DNA of 64,000 nt, taken from contig NC_081410.1 of NCBI RefSeq assembly GCF_030272615.1, forward strand, positions 188,072,119-188,136,118. Direction: 5' to 3'. The notes beneath the pieces are model-generated. The model was not told the origin of the DNA, made no database searches, and saw nothing but the letters and a program-made list of their open reading frames with translations. The translations under genes were made by a program, and so were the position numbers. This document shows, one piece after another, positions 63,974 to 64,000 of this stretch. The first letter of the stretch is position 1. Each line of letters starts with the position of its first letter. Origin of the DNA: Cryptomeria japonica (taxonomy: Eukaryota; Streptophyta; Pinopsida; Cupressales; Cupressaceae).

Positions 63974-64000
63974 GTTTAATTGTTTTGATTAATACTTTAT
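63388..64000. other. Flank beyond the composite gypsy
   Basis: Should be the continuation of the sequence cut at 32418. No domain recognised. 63886-63971 is a (TA)n microsatellite of about 85 bp. Confidence 0.5.

Overview
This window looks like intergenic DNA from a plant nuclear genome with a very large, repeat-dominated make-up. The evidence is AT-rich sequence, Ty1/copia and Ty3/gypsy elements with giant LTRs (1.4 to 4.5 kb), primer sites matching plant tRNAs, a Tat-lineage element with two RNase H domains, and a plant mobile domain (PMD) gene. A gymnosperm would fit, but no host gene, rRNA or tRNA is present to prove it. Nearly everything can be assigned to transposable elements inserted into one another; all coding regions carry breaks.

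Layout. 1-1189: 3' part of a copia-type LTR. 1190-2500 and 11874-~13100: remains of a retroelement (broken ORF, then a polypurine tract) split by a 9.4 kb DNA transposon at 2505-11869. That transposon has 28-bp terminal inverted repeats, a CCTT target duplication, a decayed minus-strand transposase (6475-10784), a small plus-strand gene, and two inverted arrays of a 100-bp higher-order repeat around the small gene. 13211-14610: a copia LTR (+). About 14698-15398 and 24776-25392: a copia LTR (-) split by a 9.4 kb gypsy element (15399-24770, minus, 3.6 kb LTRs, TSD CCACA, most of gag and pol deleted). 25397-27105: a copia RT/RNase H remnant. 27408-32418, continuing after 63387: diverged gypsy-like LTR sequence (-).

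32419-63382 is one plus-strand chromovirus-type gypsy element, about 13.9 kb before later insertions, with two ~4.5 kb LTRs. Its 5' LTR received a 4.23 kb solo LTR of a sister subfamily in reverse orientation (34576-38805, TSD tcctc/ttctc). Its 3' LTR received a 12.8 kb Tat-lineage element (49207-62031, minus, TSD CATAT).

The Tat element has 1628-bp LTRs, a primer site matching the tRNA-Trp 3' end, a nearly intact pol frame (protease, RT, two RNases H, integrase) with no recognisable capsid domain, and, between pol and the 3' LTR, an antisense three-exon PMD gene. The 25 internal stops of the chromovirus gag-pol and the 10 of the Tat pol and PMD frames are all TAG or TGA and never TAA, which is what loss of methylated cytosines at CG and CHG sites would leave. 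The candidates for something little described are the DNA transposon with inverted 100-bp arrays and the Tat element with its antisense PMD gene.
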